In this document: piece after piece, positions 34,894 to 45,022 of the stretch | Numbering within the stretch: the first letter of the stretch is position 1 | Layout: each line of letters opens with the position of its first letter | NCBI GenBank assembly: GCA_003254925.1 | Contig: QANZ01045544.1 | Coordinates: 1 to 64,000, forward strand | Direction: 5' to 3' | DNA length: 64,000 nucleotides | Origin: Chamaecrista fasciculata | Lineage: Eukaryota; Streptophyta; Magnoliopsida; Fabales; Fabaceae | Notes under the pieces: generated by a model | The model's database searches: none | Told to the model about the DNA's origin: nothing | What the model saw: only the letters and a program-made list of their open reading frames with translations | Made by a program: the position numbers and the translations under genes

Positions 34894-36583
34894 TGTTGGG
34901 AAATCCCCGGGGAAAACACGCAGCGGAAGCAAAACGTGTAACAAAAAAAACTTGTGCTCCCCAGTAAAATCCAACCCTTAGATCCGCTAGTTGAATTTAA
35001 AACCAGATATGAAAAGTGTTATACCTCAAGCTTTCAATCGGATTGGTGATACTTGGCGAGTCTAGAAGTCCGTTTCCACGTCCTTCCTCCACCGGTGATC
35101 CACACGAACAGTTTCCCGAACACGAGGTGCTACGCCTCCTTGCTTCTTTCTCCAAAGAAACTCGGGATTGAATCTACAACTTTTGAACTCAGGAACTCCT
35201 TCTCTGAATTCAGGCTAGGTGGCGCAACAATGGAGGAGATAGCAACAAAACTCCTTTTGTTCTTCTTCTCCCAAAACCCTAAATCGACTTTCTCTCTCTA
35301 ACTCTTAGGAGCAAAGTCGAATCTTCTCTCTCTACAAGGAGGAAGGCGAGTTTCTCTCTCTCTCAACAAGGAGGAAGATGAATGCTCATTCAATTAGGGT
35401 TTCACACTTGTGTNNNNNNNNNNNNNNNNNNNNNNNNNNNNNNNNNNNNNNNNNNNNNNNNNNNNNNNNNNNNNNNNNNNNNNNNNNNNNNNNNNNNNNN
35501 NNNNNNNNNNNNNNNNNNNNNNNNNNNNNNNNNNNNNNNNNNNNNNNNNNNNNNNNNNNNNNNNNNNNNNNNNNNNNNNNNNNNNNNNNNNNNNNNNNNN
35601 NNNNNNNNNNNNNNNNNNNNNNNNNNNNNNNNNNNNNNNNNNNNNNNNNNNNNNNNNNNNNNNNNNNNNNNNNNNNNNNNNNNNNNNNNNNNNNNNNNNN
35701 NNNNNNNNNNNNNNNNNNNNNNNNNNNNNNNNNNNNNNNNNNNNNNNNNNNNNNNNNNNNNNNNNNNNNNNNNNNNNNNNNNNNNNNNNNNNNNNNNNNN
35801 NNNNNNNNNNNNNNNNNNNNNNNNNNNNNNNNNNNNNNNNNNNNNNNNNNNNNNNNNNNNNNNNNNNNNNNNNNNNNNNNNNNNNNNNNNNNNNNNNNNN
35901 NNNNNNNNNNNNNNNNNNNNNNNNNNNNNNNNNNNNNNNNNNNNNNNNNNNNNNNNNNNNNNNNNNNNNNNNNNNNNNNNNNNNNNNNNNNNNNNNNNNN
36001 NNNNNNNNNNNNNNNNNNNNNNNNNNNNNNNNNNNNNNNNNNNNNNNNNNNNNNNNNNNNNNNNNNNNNNNNNNNNNNNNNNNNNNNNNNNNNNNNNNNN
36101 NNNNNNNNNNNNNNNNNNNNNNNNNNNNNNNNNNNNNNNNNNNNNNNNNNNNNNNNNNNNNTACGGGCAACGTTAGACTAAGCCAAAGTCTGACAACTGC
36201 AACGCCGGAATAATGATGACCTCAGGTCTAAGGCGTCGTGACAGGTGTACAAGAGAGGCAAGCTGATGACTAAACCCATGCAGGACTCTTCGGGTCAGCC
36301 TAGCAACTCGTAAACCCTTACGTAATTGCACCATGACTCTCGTTCCAGCATCTAGTGCGTGCATCCCTATGCACCGAGGTCATGCTGATCTTAGTTCATT
36401 TTCGCTCCCACGAAAACAATCGATCAGGGACAGATTTAGATTAATTATCTTATAATTAATCACGGATTGTTATCATAGTAAACATGCTAATAATGTGATA
36501 ACCATTAATTTATCTCCATAAATTAATTGATATGTTCACAACATATCTATAAAATGATTGGCCCTAGGGCACAATCTCCAACA
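34894..36583 (-). mobile_element. Cop-1 solo LTR with GAAAT target duplication (contains gap)
   Basis: Minus-strand LTR bounded by TGTTGGGAAATCC and CAATCTCCAACA, flanked by GAAAT at 34889-34893 and 36584-36588. N bases fill 35414-36161, so the true length is unknown. The flanks continue the antisense region of the Tat element on both sides. Confidence 0.92.
35414..36161. other. Assembly gap (Ns)
   Basis: 748 undetermined bases inside the solo LTR; any reading frame across it is meaningless. Confidence 0.99.
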
Positions 36584-36588
36584 GAAAT

Positions 36589-37240
36589 GCCCCCTCTTAA
36601 TCGGACTCACCCCTGTATTGGCATCTGACCACACCACGGGGAACAGTGGGCGGTCATCCTCTTCCCTTGCCCACCACGGGCGCCCCATCCCATTTTGCAC
36701 AATGGGGAAGTACCTGTCCTTCCAGTTTTTCCAGTTGCTTATACTCGCTGGAAATCCACTCAAGCTCCCCCCTTTCCTCTGAATGTTCACGCGCTCGTTG
36801 TCCCCAGGCTTCACCGAGAACCAATACAGGAACAATCTTACAGTTAGCTGCACCCCAACAGACCAGGCCGCATACCATAAGAATTTCAGACTCCTCCAGC
36901 TGTTAGCCATCAGCTGCGCTGGACAGTAGTTGAGGTGATTCAACAACTCAACCTCAAAGTCGGTGAATGGCAAGTCGGAGCCACACTCCCGCAACACGAC
37001 CTCGTGCACGTTGAACCCTCGTCGATGGGTCCACCACATTGAATTGTTGCCATCCCAGACGCCCACCGCCATGCCGCACGCCTCCCGGCCAGATCCTGAC
37101 CTGAAATAGGTGTCGTGCGCCGCCTCCAGCTCCTCTTCACTGTCAAATCTGGATGGCTCCGCTGGCGGCCCCTTGGTCGCCCTAACCTCGGGATTCCCAT
37201 ACCCCTCTGCGGCGTCCCACGTAACCTCCTCGCGGGCCAT
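36589..37240 (-). mobile_element. Tat element antisense frame, PF04195-like domain
   Basis: Minus-strand open stretch starting MAREEVTWDAAEGYG. The central part (FTDFEVELLNHLNYCPAQLM, NSWRSLKFLWYAAW, VRLFLYWFSVK, then WKDRYFPIV) follows the pattern I recall for the 'putative gypsy type transposon' domain (PF04195, Transposase_28): a hydrophobic leader, PAQLxxNSWR, an LFxxxF block, and WKxRxFxV. That domain is often encoded on the antisense strand between integrase and 3' LTR of plant Tat elements. Its function is unknown. Confidence 0.7.
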
Positions 37241-38159
37241 GATCAGGCGCTCCCCTCGGACGCCGACCCACTAAGGGTGCTTGTTGGCTCACCCATCACC
37301 CTCGCTGGCTCCTCCTCCGCTCAGTCCGAAAGCTCCAGCACCAACTCCTCCTCCGTTGTCTCCGACATAATTGCTAGGTTGAAAACTACTAAATCCAAAC
37401 ACCCCCTATACACACTCTGCGTGCTCCTCGCGTTATGCGCTCGCCTGGCTAGCAGTTCGGTCGCCCTCTGTACCACTTCGTCTAACGAGCGGCGCACCTC
37501 CTCTAAATCTACAGAGCTACTCCCCTGTGTAGTCAAACTACTAACGCTACTCAGTTCTTCACCTTCTTCTAACTCCCTAAGGACCACCATGGTCTCTAAC
37601 ACTTGCCAGAAAATTCAAAGCACAAGGGATTAGGAGGTACCTGAAGACATAGTACGCATGATTGTTAGTTTGAGGGTTGAAATATTTGCGGCGCTCGCCC
37701 TGATGATCAACTGTTGCTCACTCTTCGCAACCTACCAAAAAGAAAACACACAAGTGTCATCATATGACCCAACGCACACCCAGCAAACTAAAACCCCCCG
37801 GTCCACTCATTCACCAAGATGGGGCGCGCGCCCTCATCAAGCCTAGAACTGGTTTCAACCCAGAAACACACCAACATTCATGAACCCAGAAACACATAAA
37901 CATGACAAACTCACACCCAGGAAAACCAGAATCTTCATGAACCGTCATGAACACATCCCCAACAAACCCAGGAACACGAGAACATTCATCTAACACATTT
38001 CCAAACACTCAAACAACACGAACATCAACACCGAAATGGTTGAACCCACTAAGTCCATACCCACACCAATTTTCAAATCCCCAGCCCATTTTCGCTCTCT
38101 CGCAAACAAAACCCACACCCTGACGCGATGACCCACCAAGGCCATACCAGGCAACACCT
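37241..38159 (-). mobile_element. Tat element antisense leader-side region
   Basis: An acidic minus-strand frame at 37321-37602 (MVVLRELEEGEELSSVSSL) may belong to the front of the antisense unit. The remainder to 38159 is low-complexity, CA-rich and non-coding in appearance (repeated GAACACA and CCCAGAAACACA words). Role uncertain. Confidence 0.4.
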
Positions 38160-40593
38160 TGTTAGAAAATCATAGGGTTGGCGCAGCGGAAAACACGGTA
38201 AATTAAAATTTTTGGCTTCCCTATGATTCCTTCCAGGATCCACTATCAACATTTATATCAGTTAAGGAAAGAAATTTACCATAATTTAATCGGTGCGTAT
38301 GAACTTGCGAATTGAGAAGTCCACTTCGAGTGTCCTTCCTCTACCGGTGATCCACACGAGCAGTTTGGCAGATGCCCAGGTGCTAGCCTCCTTCACTTCT
38401 TCCCAAGTGAAAACGGGAACAGTTATCTATGAATCTTGAATGTTCAAGAACAGTTCTTGAATATTCAAGAACAACCGTTGAGACTTAAGAACACTTCTTG
38501 AATCTTCAAAACAAAAGTGGAAATTCAAGGACTCTTTCTTGAATTCCCAAGAGTGGCGCAAAACAAGCACAAGGAGCTAGGTGTTTTTAGGGTTTAGGTC
38601 AATATTCTCTCTCTCAAGGAAGAACACGACTTTCTCTCTCTAAAACTCAAGCTTGGCGATTTTCTTCTCTTTCTAGGAAGAACTAGGCAAAATTTTGTCT
38701 CACAAAATTCATTGGTTACCTTCCCTTATGCATGTGTGTTTATATAGCTTCTCATTCCCAGAGTTTGGGTTTTACTAAACCATTTAGTAAATCCCTAAAA
38801 TCTTGGATAAGGATTCCCAATATCTTTGATTTATAATATTGCACTAATATTATAATTCAAAAACTTAATGGGTAAATCGAAATCTTGGTCTACAAGATCA
38901 AATCTTGAAACCAAATCTTGATCCCTTAAATCCTATTGGTTGGAATGAGTCATGAGGCTTTTAAATTTTATAATTAAAATATTACTTTAATAATTTTAAT
39001 TAGGAAATTCGATTTGGCCTATATCTTTAAATTCAAAACACAAGATCAAATCTTGCTCCCCAAGAATCTTAAGATATGCGCCATACTCCTCATCTTCAAG
39101 AAGGGAATTTCATAACAACCCAAACTCTTTAGGTAATTATATCCTACTAGTTATCTTTTAAAGATTATTGAATTAAAATATTACTTTAATATTTCAGATC
39201 CAGAATCTTTTCAAAAAGATAATCCTTGAATTTAAATTCATTATTGAATTAAAATATTACCCTAATATCTTTAATTCAAATTTGAATTTTGAATTCAAAT
39301 TCCCTAATAATATTGAATTAAAATATTACCCTAATATCTTAATTCAAACTTGAATCTTGAAATCAAAATCATATCTTGAATTCAAATTCAAATCTTGTTA
39401 TCTTTATTTAATTAACAAAACATTTTCATTAATTAAATTAGACCAAAAAGGGCGCCACCCCATTATCTTGTTATCCCAAATATTAGTGAATTTAATAAAT
39501 CAATAATCTCCTAACTTTTAGGAAATCTATTTAATTTATTATTCCCTAATATTTTAAACAAGAATTTAATTGTAAACTATTTACAATTAATATATATATA
39601 TATAATTAAATTTGTCCAACAAATTTAAATGTCACATTCATAGATATTTATTTAAGACAAGATTCAATGTCCTAAGACATTTAGCTATGTCTTAAATTGT
39701 GTCACCGAAGTGACTCACGAATTAACCCTAATTCGTGTCCCAGTGCGGCATCTTGATCCTGCTCATGTGTGACCCAGCAGGCCTCACGTGAAGTTGGCAG
39801 CAAGTCATTTTTATGACTCACAAGTCGAGAGCGGACTCTAGCAAGCCATCACGACTACCCAAAACACGCGAGTTATCGCTTTAACGTTAACGACTTAACC
39901 TAAGTACCACCTTGTCATAATTCCTATTGTCACACGATATTTTGGTCCTGGATTAGGCACGGGATTGTCATCCATAATCCAAACCACAACTTTCTCGATT
40001 CCCTGAGTTAGTCCCATTTCCTTGTGTGGCCACACATTCCTTGGACAGACTCATCGAGGGGCCCAGTTAAATATCTCTCATCTTAATGAGGGACAAAATC
40101 CCATCTTGGTCAACCACATTCCTCAGCACGGCAATCAACCAAACCCGTACCTAGCCCTTATGGCTACCCTGTTACGGGCAACGTTAGACTAGGCCAAAGT
40201 CTGACAACTACAATGCCGGAATAGTCAAGACCTCAGGTCTAAGGCTATCGTGACAGGTGTACAGGAGAGGCTCGCTTATGACTAAACCCATGCAGGACTC
40301 TCCGGGTCGGTCCAGCAACTTGTAACCCTTACATAATTGCACCATGACTCTCGAGAAGCATCTAGTGCATGTATCTCTATACACCGAGGTCATGCTGGTC
40401 TTGGTTCATTTACGCTCCCACGTGAATGATCGACCAGGGACAGTTTTAGATTATTTATCATATAATTAATCAAGGATTGTTATCATAGTAAACACGCTAA
40501 TAATATGATAACCATTAATTTATCTCCATAAATTAATTAATATGTTCAAAACATATTTATAAAATGATTGGCCCTAGGGCACAATCTCCAACA
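38160..40593 (-). mobile_element. Cop-1 solo LTR with CACCT target duplication
   Basis: A 2434-bp minus-strand LTR (TGTTAGAAAATC...CAATCTCCAACA) flanked by CACCT at 38155-38159 and 40594-40598. No internal copia sequence is attached. The paired hairpins are at 39701-39737, with a TTCG loop in LTR sense. Confidence 0.95.
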
Positions 40594-41236
40594 CACCTAT
40601 CCCCTTCAGAGTCCCCAACTCGTTTTCGCCGCTACTCGCGATGGACTCACCAACAAACAGACACTCACGGTACCGGAAATATAGAACCCTAACCCAGACA
40701 GCAAATACAAAGAGTCACGAAAAATCACTTACCAAGAACTGTGGAACTCGGACCGAGTCTCGCTCACAGTCACCGTGCTCTAACTCCGACGCCGGCTACT
40801 CGACTCCGGCGACTCCAATCGTTGGTGTTCTCTTTTCTCTCTCCTCAAATCTCGAGTGCAAGAAGCAAAAGTGGGAGAGACGCTTCGCTCAGCCCTTAAA
40901 TACCCCCACAAGCGCGGCAAACGAGGCATTTTCTGCTTTTCAAAACTCTGGCCTCTCGGATTGTGACACGTGTCTGTGACAAGACAACGCTACCTACCAC
41001 ATGGCCGCCCGCCGTGCCCACCTCGACTTTCCATATTCCCCTGATATGGACGCCCGATACCACTAATGCTCCCTTTGCGCGGGGGACAAGTACTCCTGTA
41101 CATTTTGGGCGTGCGCCTAAAACGCATAAATGTCCCAGGCATTGGTTCCATCGCCCGCACTCCAAACCTATCACCCCGCACGCCTTAAGTAATGGTACGA
41201 CGAACGCGCTCGTAGACTTCTTTAAGGAGGGACTTG
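40594..41236. mobile_element. Tat element 3' region with antisense promoter-like signals and polypurine tract
   Basis: On the minus strand this contains TATTTAAG (40895-40902) and, about 165 bp downstream, a strong 5' splice-site consensus G/GTAAGT (40727-40733), suggesting an antisense transcription start with a spliced leader. On the plus strand the polypurine tract AAGGAGGGACT (about 41225-41235) precedes the 3' LTR. Confidence 0.5.
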
Positions 41237-41842
41237 TGATACATCACTATTTGGGCGTACGCCTTAATAGCCCTCGAACCGGGCACCTTCCCCCCTCCAA
41301 AGCTGGCAAGACGCACTCAAGCCATGCAGGCGCCCTCTCCACACTTAGGGGCGGTCGTGCTCCATCTTGGGTCACAGCGCGCGCCTCCAGACTAACACGT
41401 AGTCACCCACGACTGCCTTATTCCGCAAACCTCGCTGGGGGAGATTGTGGGTCGTGGCCTTAGTCACACCCACATTCTCCAGTCTCCTGGCGCCCGCCTA
41501 GCGACACGACACACAATCACCCACGATTGTCTTGCTCCGCAAATCTCGGTCTCCACCACCTACGCTGGTGGAGATCGTGTCTAACTACGTGGTGCGCCCT
41601 ACGCGCTGGCCACCACTCTCCCCCTGCTCTATAAATAGAGCTCAACTCAGCAGACTAAGGTTAGCTACTCTTTACCTCCCAGAATTCTCTTGCTCTCATA
41701 TCTCTCATACACTAACTTGAGCGTCGGAGTATTCTTCAAAGGGCCCCCCCTGTGAAGTTCTTGCAGGTACTTGGACGATCAACTTGCTCTCGCAGCCCAC
41801 ATTTGTTGAACTAGGTAAGTGCATCCATTTTCTAGTTTTTCA
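41237..41842 (+). mobile_element. 3' LTR of the Tat element
   Basis: A 606-bp LTR, TGATACATC...TTTTTCA, with TATA box TATAAATA at 41630-41637, followed by the target duplication CTTTA at 41843-41847. Unlike the 5' copy it is uninterrupted and shows the pre-insertion state of the TTTAC site. Confidence 0.93.
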
Positions 41843-42083
41843 CTTTATATTAATTTACTTCAAAAATTATTTTAGTCCTTGAAATTATACCAACTCAATA
41901 AGTCAATACTTGAGTCATCAAAATATATAATTCTTGATATATTGGTATTTTTTCCTCTATTTTTTCAATTATAAGAATAATATTTTTTAGTGTCAAAATT
42001 TAAAATAAAATAATTCAGTCCATGTTATTTACATTTTGATCCAAGAGATACAATATATAATTAAGACCCCAAAAATATACATT

Positions 42084-43060
42084 TTGGTCCCTCCAGCAGT
42101 ATATATATGGGTAATATTTTTTGTGGTGTAAAAATTTATAGACATATTTAAAAAACAGTCATGGGAAAAAATATAATTCATTCGCCAAAAAATTTACAAT
42201 TTGGTCATTCCTCCAGTATATATATGAGTAATATACTAATATATTTTGTGGTGTAAAAATATAAAAACAAAATTCAAAATAGAAAAAAAAATATAATTCA
42301 ATTCCCAAAACTTTGCAGTTTGGTCCTTCCTCCAGTATATGCATAAATAATATTTTTTGTAGTATACAATATTCAAACTAGTAATGAGAAAAATTATACA
42401 TGTTGGTCCCTCGTTCAGTATATATATGGGTAATATTTTTTATTGTGCAACAACTGAAGAACAAAACTCATAAAAATATATAATTCATACTCCAAAAATA
42501 TACATTTTGGTCCCTCCTCTACTATATATCTATACTATATTATATGTGGGAGGAGCCTTCTGGTCGTCCTCCCACCTATACTACCATAAAAATATTACAT
42601 GTAATTAAAATAAGAGAAAACTTATTATTTGGTCCATCTTTTTTTCTCTGTCTACAATTTAGTCCTTAATCTACTTTACATACATATTTGCATGCCCGTT
42701 ACATACATACTTTACATATATAAATATGACTAATAGTTTTTGTAGTATAAAAATATAAAAAATAAAAAATAAAAGGCAGTAATGGGAAAAAAATATATAA
42801 TTCATTCCCAAATATTTACAATTTGGTCTCTCCTCTAATATATATATATGAGTAATATTTTTAGTAAAAAAATATAAAAACAAAATTCAAAATAGGAAAA
42901 AATATATAATTAGCAACTCTCAAAACTTTACAGTTTGGTTACTCCTCTAGTATATGTATGGATAATATTTTTTGTAGTGACAATATTGAAAACAAAATTC
43001 AAATATAGTAATAAAAAAATATATAATTCATAAAATATATATATATATATACATATGTTG
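42084..43060. repeat. Degenerate AT-rich tandem repeat, about 84-124-bp spacing
   Basis: A unit containing TTTGGTCCCTCCTCCAGTAT, ATATGGGTAATATTTTTTGT, AAAATATAAAAACAAAATTC and ATATATAATTCATTCCC recurs with TTGGTC at about 42084, 42201, 42319, 42403, 42507, 42822, 42934 and 43058. The wide 42507-42822 interval is explained by the Helitron-like insertion at 42529-42720. The region 41848-42083 before it is plain AT-rich DNA. Confidence 0.65.
42529..42720 (+). mobile_element. Short Helitron-like repeat, copy 3
   Basis: TCTATACTATATTATATGTG, then the hairpin GTGGGAGGAGCC...GGTCGTCCTCCCAC, then ATAAAAATATTACATGTAAT; homologous over about 150 bp to the minus-strand copy at 16571-16745. It interrupts the tandem array. 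The 5' TC end is good; the 3' end is not clear. Confidence 0.45.
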
Positions 43061-43061
43061 G

Positions 43062-43228
43062 TCGAGTAAACTACCAAATTGGTCCCTGGATTATTGGCTC
43101 GCTGACAGATTGGTCCCCGAATTTAGGAAATTGACAAATAGGTCCCCGAATTTTTCTAACAAGTCAAATAGGTCCCCAAATTTTTCTAACGTTAGTCAAA
43201 TAAGTCCCCGAACAGAAGGACCTATTTG
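43062..43228. repeat. GGTCCCC-type repeat segment, probable transposon end
   Basis: Four or more short repeats of (A)ATAGGTCCCCGAATTTTTCT flanked by AAACTACCAAATTGGTCCCTG. It looks like one end of a foldback or Mutator-like element; no opposite end is visible because another inverted-repeat element begins at about 43229. Confidence 0.4.
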
Positions 43229-44085
43229 ACAAAGGTTTCATTTTGGTCCCATAACTTTTTTTGTTACAATTTTGGTCCCATAACTATGACAAAGGTTTCA
43301 TTTTAGTCCCATAAATTTTTTTGTTGCAATTTTGGTCCCATAACTTCTCAAAAGGTTCCACCGTTAGTCCCTTGGTGAATTCCATCCATATTTAGCCGTT
43401 AAGTATGACGTGACATAGTAACTAGGATCATGATGTGGCAAAATAAGATGAAGTGGACTGAAATAGGATCTATATGCAACATATTAAAACTTATCTATAC
43501 CCAACCACAATATATACAAAGAGTGGTACTTCCTCTTCCTCGTCAGCCCAACGGGACTTCCTCTTCCTCGTTCCGCTTCCCGATTCGCCGTCGCCGCCGC
43601 TTTGGTCGTTCGACTCTGGCTGAGGATCCCATCGACTTCGTCGGCGCCTTCTGCTTGAAGTCTCTTCTTCCCCACCAGATTGGTCCCTGTCAGTACCACT
43701 CTTTGTATATTTTGTGGTTGGGTATAGATAAGTTTTAATATGTTGCATATAGATCCTATTTCAGTCCACTTCATCTTATTTTGCCACATCATGATCCTAG
43801 TTACTATGCCACGTCATACTTAACGGCTAAATATGGATGGAATTCACCAAGGGACTAACGGTGGAACCTTTTGAGAAGTTATGGGACCAAAATTGCAACA
43901 AAAAAAGTTATGGGACCAAAATGAAACCTTTGTCATAGTTATGGGACCAAAATTGCAACAAAAAAAGTTTTGGGACCAAAATGAAACATTTGTCATAGTT
44001 ATGGGACCAAAATTGCAACAAAAAAAGTTATGGGACCAAAATGAAACCTTTGTCATAGTTATGGGACCAAAAGTGCACTTAAGCC
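43229..44085. mobile_element. Long-inverted-repeat (Pack-type/foldback) element with captured gene fragment
   Basis: Left arm 43229-43530 and right arm 43689-44085 are near-perfect inverted copies over about 250-300 bp (for example AGGATCATGATGTGGCAAAA against TTTTGCCACATCATGATCCT, and AAAACTTATCTATACCCAAC against its complement). The outer arms contain a 60-bp tandem unit with GTTATGGGACCAAAATTGCA, about two copies on the left and just over three on the right. The centre (43531-43688) is GC-rich and unlike the arms. No transposase is present. The near-identity of the arms suggests a young insertion or recent arm conversion. Confidence 0.8.
43527..43691 (-). pseudogene. Captured fragment resembling splicing factor 1 (branch-point-binding protein) N-terminus
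   Basis: The minus strand of the element's core reads, in one open frame, [20 protein letters not shown], then [18 protein letters not shown]. The paired basic-SRW motifs resemble the UHM-ligand motif (KRKRSRW type) of SF1/BBP, which binds U2AF65; plant SF1 homologues carry two such Arg/Lys-rich SRW segments, the second as KRKSRWAD. Only about 55 codons are present, without KH domain, start or stop of a host gene. The assignment is from memory of the family and needs a search. The parent gene is not in the window. Confidence 0.6.
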
Positions 44086-44546
44086 TAAAATAAAATAAAG
44101 CTTTTTTCTCCCTCAATTCAGCATTTAATTAGACTTATATTTAAAAAATGTCTACATAATTTTATTTTTTGTTGAAAAATCTAATGGATAATAGTTGTAA
44201 TAAATGTTGTTTTGATTCATATCAGTTCAATTAATTAACTCGCAATACTAACACTTATCTTAATAATTGAACAGTTCAATCATGATAATATTGGTTTTGA
44301 TCCCTTCGGAAACACTGTTAAATTAAAGACGTTAAGGCAAATGTAGAAGAAGGGCTGAATTACTGGAGAGTTTTCGTTAGCTAAATCATATATAATATAG
44401 TCCTTAATTTTTAATTTTTCCGCGTGGAATTTGACAATGAAATTCAATTTCAACTTTATTTGTTATAAATCAAGGGAATTCGAAATTAGTTGATGATGAT
44501 TATAAATGTATAGCATTTAATTAGTGTTTCCCTAATAATAGATATA
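44086..44546. other. AT-rich intergenic DNA
   Basis: No coding or repeat structure recognised. Confidence 0.5.
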
Positions 44547-45022
44547 TGAAAATATTCAGGCGTATCTGGATAGCGGAATCAAGTACCCACGTGAAGACCC
44601 GGTCACGATCTCGAACACGGATCTACGCTCTCGCGTTGCTCACAGCAAATGCACACATTGACTGAGAGAGAGATGCCAGAGATGGAGCAAGAATAAAAAT
44701 CACTTTCCTCCCATTCTGAGAAACTCACTTTTCACCCCAAAAATGAGATGTGCGTTCCATACACTTTTGCTCCACGTTTTGGATGCAATTCTCTCTCACT
44801 TGGAACTGTCTTCCTCAGAATGTGGGGGTCTAGAAAATAATAATTATTTTTATTATTATCCCACTCACACAAGATAACTCCCCACACCCCATGATCCTCA
44901 CATAGTATTTAATTAATTAAATTAATTAATAAATAACAAATAATAATAATAGTTATTATTATTTAGGATCATGGATTTGACTAGATCCAATCCATCAAGG
45001 GTGGGCAACCCATATCCCAACA
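44547..45022 (-). mobile_element. 3' LTR of an old copia element, minus strand
   Basis: In the sense direction, TGTTGGGATATGGGTTGCCC...ATATTTTCA (476 bp). It is preceded by a polypurine tract GAGTGGGAGA (complement of 45023-45033). The inner edge is clear; the outer edge is inferred from the terminal CA and the break in sequence character. Confidence 0.55.

Larger units (their letters stand above)
24141..41842 (+). mobile_element. Ty3/gypsy Tat-lineage LTR retrotransposon with nested solo LTRs
   Basis: Whole element bounded by the 5-bp target duplication CTTTA at 24136-24140 and 41843-41847. Order: 5' LTR, primer site, gag, protease, RT, RNase H, second RNase H, integrase, a long 3' region with antisense reading frames, polypurine tract, 3' LTR. 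RT before integrase makes it Ty3/gypsy; the extra RNase H before integrase is the mark of the Tat (Tat/Ogre/Retand) lineage. Three Cop-1 solo LTRs sit inside. The two LTRs differ by eye at about 4% of sites, mostly transitions, suggesting an age of very roughly one to three million years. The coding part is broken in several places, so this is a fossil copy. Confidence 0.92.

Noticed and set aside
35378-36213. Long reading frames of about 260 codons on both strands
   Set aside because: They run through the N-filled assembly gap and have no real sequence.
40641-40979. 112-codon plus-strand frame
   Set aside because: No recognisable domain; lies in the untranslated 3' part of the Tat element, opposite the antisense promoter-like region.
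43881-44116. Repeat protein with GPKLQQKK-WDQNETFVIV units
   Set aside because: Produced by the 60-bp tandem repeat in the transposon arm; no protein-like composition outside it.
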